From Amoebidium appalachense (Eukaryota; Ichthyosporea): a stretch of 64,000 nt of DNA. Within the stretch, counting starts at the first letter, position 1. The number at the start of each line of letters is the position of its first letter. This document shows, piece by piece, positions 1 to 64,000 of this stretch. Where the stretch lies: contig CAVNZM010000004.1 of the NCBI GenBank assembly GCA_963693365.1, forward strand, positions 8,618,001-8,682,000. The letters are read 5' to 3'. The position numbers were made by a program, and so were the translations under genes. The notes below the pieces were generated by a model that saw nothing but the letters and a program-made list of their open reading frames with translations, was not told the origin of the DNA and searched no databases.

Positions 1-532
1 CTAAAGGTCTTTCCCGTGGATCCTCCCCCCTCCCCCCCACCTCTCCCTCCCCCGGGGCCCCATACTATGATATCTAGGCCCAATATTATATGCCCCTTCC
101 CCCCCCCCCCCCCCCCCCTCCTCTCCGGATCCCCGGACCCCACTTCCCTACCCGGAGGCTCAAGAGCTCCCCCCCTCCCCTCCCCCCCCCCCCCCCCCCC
201 CCCCCCCCCAAGGCTTACGGGGGCCCTTCTTCATCGAGGGGGAGGGGGTGGGGGTGGGGGGGTGGGGGGGAGGGGGTGGGGGGGAGGGAAGTGGAAGGCG
301 GGGGTGGATGCATGTCAGCCTAGGTGAATTCAATTGTTTAACTCCAGTGTGCAGGACTGGTCTGAAGGCTTAAGAAAACAACGAGGAAATGGGGTCCAGT
401 GGAGGTGGTGGTGGTGTTCTGTGTGTGTGTGTACACGTGCACGTATGTGTGTGGTTTTTTTAAGGGGTGAGTGGTGGTGGTGGTGGTGGTGGTGGTCACC
501 GTGGTGGTGGTGTGTGTGTCTGGTGTGTGTGT

Positions 533-582
<50 letters not shown>

Positions 583-2144
583 TAGAAAGAAAAACTGCTC
601 GTGGGTCACTGTTTTTCGTCACTGTATTTGTAACGGGCCGCTCATATTTATATAACTACTTTAATTTAAGTACACGTGTTCATTATCATATACGATGGCC
701 AAATATAGAAATTTTGGCGTCGAAGTTCTTGGAGCTAAAAAAACGTTTAAAAGGGGGAAATAATAGCTTGGCCCCAAATTTACCTTGCCGTTTTTAGCGA
801 ATGTATTTTTTATTCATGAGTTCTAGTGTTTCAGTGAGTGCACGTGCCTGCCTCAGGCTGATCATGACAACTGCAACACACCATTCCTACATGGATATCA
901 ACCAAAAGAAAATAGTATATACTGTGGTGGTCTCCTAAACCTTGTGCGGCATGCGCATACATGATATTACAGTGACGCATGTGCATATTATTGTTCTGTA
1001 CACCGGAGTGTGCCGGTGCACGTGGCTGTTTTGTGCACATGTTACAATAGCAGCACGATCTCCCTAAACTCCATGTTTACACATCCCTCACCCTGGCTCT
1101 GCCTTGTCGGTGCTCCAAAACACACATACAAATCCCCCTAGACTCAGTGCCTGCACATGGTCGCATTCACGTGCAGGTCACGTGACACATGCGATGCCAT
1201 ACTGCCGTCTACAGCAGCAACCACGGCAGCATGTATACCGGCCCAGCACGAGATATACTTATCGGCAGCCCACTGAACTCGCCCATTTTCTCTTTTTCAT
1301 GTATGTCCCTCCTTTTTTGTAAAATCACCCTTTTTGGCCTCCCGGTAGTGGATTTTGCAGGATTTGACTTCTTTGAGGTCCAAAAACCTCAAATTTTCCC
1401 CGGCGGGGCCGGGGAGGGAGAATTCAAAAATTGCCCGCTCCTGATATGGTACCCGGGCCGTCTCCGGGGGTCTCCCACTTGAACGTTGGGCCGGGATGCC
1501 CAAGCGGCGCGCCGTCGACGTCAGAGGGCCGGTGCTGTTCATGACGTCATGTCTTGCGGCCGGATGATAACAAATGGTGGCGCTGCTTGACGTGGTCTGG
1601 GGTGATGGCTTCTAGGGGGCGGCCAGACTGGTGGACCGTCGAGGCAGAACAAAAATCGGAAGTAACCAGGATCGATCCTGCGACTTTGAGCAGTTCCAAG
1701 CTTATACTTCATACAGAGCGAAATATAGATAGGCCTATTATGTGCCTTTTGTGTCTGGGACAACGGGCCCGGAAGAGGCCACTTGTCGATCCCTCCTTAC
1801 CGCTCCGTCTGCCAGTCTGGACCGACTCATTGGTTTCAAATTTTCAGCCAATCAATATTTCTAAGTAAGAGACATATATGGTTGTTAAAGTTTTGGCGGG
1901 AAAACTTGCATATATGGGGTGATCAAGGCCTCTTACTCTCCTTGAAGTGTTCCGAGCCCACTTTACATAAATGCATGTCACTGTATGCACGCACGCAGTG
2001 CACACGTACGTACGCATAATCTCCTAATGCAGTGCTTGTATAAGTATTTTGACCTTGCTGTTCAATGAATGCAGTACCTCACTTGCTTGCTTGCCGTCCA
2101 AACCCACCAACTTCCGAGTAGGGAGACTTGCAGCCTGTCACATC
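1..2144. other. Upstream region, no gene recognised
   Basis: This stretch holds poly-C (about 100-120 and 180-210), a GT/GGT array running into poly-G (about 466-580), and a more balanced unique sequence from about 600 to 2140. Open frames here are either repeat translation or show no family motif that I recognise. The last few hundred bases are the probable 5' flank or UTR of the HAUS5-like gene that starts at 2145. Confidence 0.5.
1480..1720 (+). promoter_or_regulatory. Possible CpG-rich promoter region with CRE-like site
   Basis: The segment is CpG-rich compared with its flanks (CGGCGCGCCGTCGACGTC at about 1504-1521). It contains a palindromic ATGACGTCAT at about 1541-1550, the cyclic-AMP response element core, and lies about 600 bp before the proposed start codon at 2145. 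A promoter role is inferred only from composition, motif and position. No TATA or initiator element was convincing. Confidence 0.2.
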
Positions 2145-22404
<20,260 letters not shown>

Positions 22405-22663
22405 TATACGGAGATAATGTGAAGTTTCATGGCTGCTTGTGAGATGTTCAAGGTATTACTTTTTACCCCTGTATGGATGTGAAGATGTAGTGGTCATTGA
22501 AGGATCCCAAACCGAACTAAAATCATGGATTCGATAAGTTTATCATACCTAGCTTGTGTATCAGAGAACCTGTATGCGAATCCGAACGTTAGTTAAGTAA
22601 CTCTGTTCTGGATATCAGAATAGAAGAACATATTTAACAAATTGTAGATGTCATATCTCGTAT

Positions 22664-22695
22664 GGCAAGCGCAGCTGTCATTGGCTGCGCTTGCC
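22664..22695. other. Perfect 11-bp-stem hairpin downstream of the HAUS5-like stop
   Basis: GGCAAGCGCAG (22664-22674) pairs with CTGCGCTTGCC (22685-22695) around a 10-base loop, 260 bases after the stop codon. It could be a 3' UTR structure or chance. No function is known. Confidence 0.4.
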
Positions 22696-24201
22696 CGTCG
22701 TAGCCTTAATGATCAGGGTAAAGTATTTGGGTTCTTTCTGTTATGTTTCCCTTTCCGTCCTTTTTTCCTTTCTTTTTGAATAGAACTGGTTGTATGCCAC
22801 TGGTGCTGTCGGAGGCCCTCCGGAGTGGCCAAGTTGGCAGTTGTTTGATCCTCCTACACTTCTATTATGTCCACTTTTTCAATATTTTGTATGTAGTAGA
22901 AAGTTTTTTTTGATTGTTACCGGTAGTACAAAAAAAGGGTATCATTGCTCAAATCAAACGTTATCTGTATTTTCAGTTTCTCTGTTTATCAAATTTATTT
23001 TAAACTGTACATTTTTACTTCTTACATAAAAACTCTAAACAAAACCTTGCAAGATTTTGAAAGTTTGAAGTTTGGATATTTTGGCAGTCACAACTCCCCC
23101 CTTATAAGTGTAGGAGGCTTGCTGCTGCACGAAGGTATCCAATAGGAAAGTTGCCACTAGTACACCCTAAACTTCATACTGCCGGGCTTGACTGGCCTGG
23201 GCCAGCTGGTCCCATCTCCCTGGCACTTGTTTCATATGTGTGTAAGAAGCCTTAGCATCTATTGAAAATAAGCATCGGCGGAAGATCTAGAAAATAAATA
23301 CAAGGTGCATTGCTAAATTTCGTACACTTTTAGAAGTAACGGTCGTAAGTCTGTAGCGTGATCTATTTGACCTTGACTCTCAGTAGGAGAAAATTTCCTA
23401 ACTTAAATTGCATCTCCTGGAACCGCCATAATTTACATATGATATGTATATTTGTATGAGTATATACATATATATATATATATATATTCATGCTTATATA
23501 TATTACCATGCACATGCTATTGAATAACTCCTAATGTCTTTCTATTGTCTGCTAGCATCCAGTGTGTACTTGCAACCATATCGGTTGATTTAATCCAATT
23601 CAAACATTTCAAGTGAAAAGAAAAATTATACGTAAACAAACCCTGCAAAAATAGTAGTATATGGGGATCTGCCATGGTACCGTCTGAGCCAATCGATCGC
23701 ACCGTGCACTTTGACACAGCAAGCATGCACACAGTCACCGCACCACTTTTGAAAAGCCTCAACGGGCACACTGGTGCCAGGCCCTAAAACCATATGCTGA
23801 GTACATACGTAGCAGGCGACTAGCCTAAAACACTTCCATACATACTCAGTATATGTAAGCTTATTTTTTTTTAGGTGGAATCTAGAAGAAAGACAAGATA
23901 TAGGAAGCACACATTTTAGAGCTCGATCAAGTTTTGCACAGCATCCACCTGCCAGGGCCTGATTCTTTCAGCTACGGCATCTTAACCGTATGACAGTTGT
24001 CTAGAATCTCAGCTACAAATTTATGAGCTGACAAAGACACCTTATCTTTCAGGACTGATATAAGATTAGAGTCATCTTACCTTAGAATATAGTGGTCTAC
24101 CCTGAACAACACAACCCATCGGCTTCACGGAAATCCAACTCATGGATAGAGCGCTCCATTCTACTCTAGATCTGATGCACTGTTAGCGTGCAGTAAGAGC
24201 C

Positions 24202-24216
24202 ATGGACTTGAAGCTG
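24202..24216 (+). CDS. Candidate first coding exon of the MYO10-like gene
   Basis: GAGCCATGGACTTGAAGCTG|gtaggt has a strong initiation context, encodes MDLKL and ends in phase 0 at a good donor. Joined to the acceptor at 25841 it would give MDLKL-GSMVWLKAE, similar in length and register to the start of vertebrate myosin X (a short M-D leader, then G-T-R-V-W-L). There is no other support, and translation could simply start at ATG 25848. Confidence 0.25.
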
Positions 24217-25209
24217 GTAGGTTCCTTTCTGTTCCCATTTTACCGCCTTACCCTCCTCTAACCATGGGTAGGTGTGCCTTTTGGTTTTTCGTTGAGGAAC
24301 GGTAAGACTTGACTATGCAAGGGGCAATATACAATAGCACGATACTTTGATAGCTCTGCCCGGCGGTTCTTTTGGCTGTCATGCCGCCGGGTCCTCGTTG
24401 TGTGTGCTTGTGGTGTGATCTTTTCTATCGACTTTGTGTAAACTTTAGCTGTGATATAACACAGGAGCACGTGACCACACTTGGAACTTCGTGTTGCAAA
24501 CGTGTGTGTGCCTTTGGCCGAAGCATAGATCTGGGTACACGACTAACACACAGTGGAACACGAAGTATTTACATGGTCCCAAGAATTAACAAGCGCACGC
24601 ATCATCATCGTTACTCAACCGCACATCCGCACATGCGCACACACGAACCCACAAATGTACTGTATAGCAAGCGCGCAGGTACATAGGCCTGCACGGGCAA
24701 TGTCATGACGGGTGCACATGGTCAAGCAAACACGCGCACACAAGTGCACAAGGACGATCACAAGCACACTCGAGCGTGCGATGCCAAAATAAGAATATGT
24801 CACAGTCACAAACACGCGTGGCACCTGGGTGTCATACGCAGTCACACACCCGCGTCTAGTGGGCATACACACAGGCACGCAGACCTGCAGACACGTACTG
24901 TATACACGACCGGCGCACATCACCACAGCATCATCACATGTACATGCACAACCACGCTGTGCGTGTGCGGGCGATGCGCATGTACACTCACCTACACACC
25001 GAAAGACACACACAGGGCTCAGGCACACGGAGAACAATATACAACAGATCTATACGCTACATACAGAGGCCCAGTAGCTCTTGTGAGGCGTCAGGGTTGA
25101 TTGCGCTCCTGCTTATTGGTGGCACATCCTCCCCCGATGCCCCCCTTTTGACTCCCACACACACACACACACACATACGAGTGCGTATACACTTACACCC
25201 CGTACACGC

Positions 25210-25247
<38 letters not shown>

Positions 25248-25346
25248 GGGCGCGCGCGCGTACGCAAGCACGCACGCTCGCGTACACACATGCACACGCA
25301 CGCAGGCACACATGCACGCACAACACGCACACACACACACAGACAT

Positions 25347-25378
<32 letters not shown>

Positions 25379-25402
25379 CAGACACCGGCACGCGCACCCG
25401 CA

Positions 25403-25443
<41 letters not shown>

Positions 25444-25786
25444 GCGCACACACACAACATACATTGTCCTCACACACACCCACCGTGACACCCACACCAA
25501 CATATGCACACATGCGCATACATGCACACAGGTACAACATTCATCCACAGGCACGCACATGCACACAAAATACACTTCGATCACAAAGACAAACAAACAT
25601 ATCCATGCAGACATGTGCAGGCAAGCACGAATGCGTACACGGACACCACACAGATACACATACAGGCACAATCAGCTCGCATGCAGGCACACACAAACAC
25701 ACAGGCTCACATAACCACACACATGCGTACATACATACTCGTTCACACACAACACACACACACACACATGCATGCTCGCTCGCTCG

Positions 25787-25842
<56 letters not shown>

Positions 25843-25847
25843 GGTCC

Positions 25848-63901
<38,054 letters not shown>

Positions 63902-64000
63902 GTGGGGGTTTTGTACTCTTCTTCTTTCTTTCTTTTTTTTTTGGGGGGGGGGGTGGGGGGGTGGGGGGGGGTGGGAGAAGAGAGGGGGGGGGGGGGGGGG

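Larger units (their letters stand above)
22405..25841. other. Intergenic region between the HAUS5-like and MYO10-like genes
   Basis: From 22405 to about 24600 the sequence is unique, AT-richer and free of poly-C, unlike the introns. It contains a (TA)n-like stretch at about 23440-23500 and a perfect hairpin at 22664-22695. From 24600 onward CA-type repeats build up, reaching a CA array that ends in the acceptor at 25841. Open frames here (both strands) match nothing I know. It should contain the 3' UTR/polyadenylation site of the upstream gene and the promoter and 5' UTR of the myosin; I could not locate these precisely. Confidence 0.5.

Noticed and set aside
23517-23910. Overlapping minus-strand frames in the intergenic region
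   Set aside because: Neither resembles a known family, and they overlap each other in different frames in AT-rich unique DNA.
24140-24215. tRNA-like stretch (ATGGATAGAGCGCTCC)
   Set aside because: It resembles an A box, but there is no matching B box or cloverleaf arms downstream.

Overview
This is an intron-rich eukaryotic window. Coding information sits in about 80 short exons (roughly 13 to 255 nt) separated by introns filled with poly-C/poly-G runs, (CA)n/(GT)n arrays and a few retroelements. Almost every long open frame (poly-Pro, poly-Gly, His-Thr, Cys-Val) is microsatellite translation and is not a gene. I reconstructed the genes by hand from splice signals, codon phase and family motifs. 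Both lie on the + strand and use the standard code. The organism is probably a holozoan (unicellular holozoan such as an ichthyosporean, or an early-branching animal), because one gene has the motor / split-PH / MyTH4 / FERM layout of myosin X and the other is an augmin subunit. That placement is inference.

Layout. 1-2144: no gene recognised; poly-C, GT repeats and a CpG-rich stretch that could hold a promoter. 2145-22404: a HAUS5-like augmin subunit, about 20 exons, at most about 580 residues found. One N-terminal segment (between 4053 and 5631) was not located. Its introns hold a 355-bp tandem duplication (9076-9785), a reverse-transcriptase fragment (12998-13639), a 250-bp CT tract and six copies of a poly(C)-tailed repeat (10.7-19.8 kb). 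22405-25841: intergenic, mostly unique and AT-richer, with a possible tiny first exon of the next gene at 24202. 25848-63901: a myosin-X-like gene, 57 exons, about 1,990 codons in the window, running off the right edge inside FERM. Its exons encode, in order, the SH3-like cap, the motor domain (25.8-39.6 kb), IQ neck and a long charged single-alpha-helix (40.5-45.6 kb), an acidic/Ser linker (46.0-46.8 kb), a PH array with the myosin X split topology (47.5-53.6 kb), MyTH4 (54.8-56.8 kb) and FERM with a large Ser/Arg insert (57.4-63.9 kb). The introns carry an antisense retroelement tail (41.4-42.25 kb), a 25-bp minisatellite (46.4-46.7 kb), a 72-bp-arm inverted repeat (27.4-27.6 kb) and a 120-bp-arm palindrome (61.3-61.6 kb).

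How they relate: augmin nucleates microtubules within the spindle, and myosin X links actin to phosphoinositide membranes and microtubules. Both are cytoskeletal, but nothing here shows co-regulation. The most unusual features are at the intron level: intron ends built of GT-type repeat after donors and CA-type repeat running straight into the acceptor CAG, and a dispersed repeat whose copies all end in GCATTCAAA followed by poly-C.
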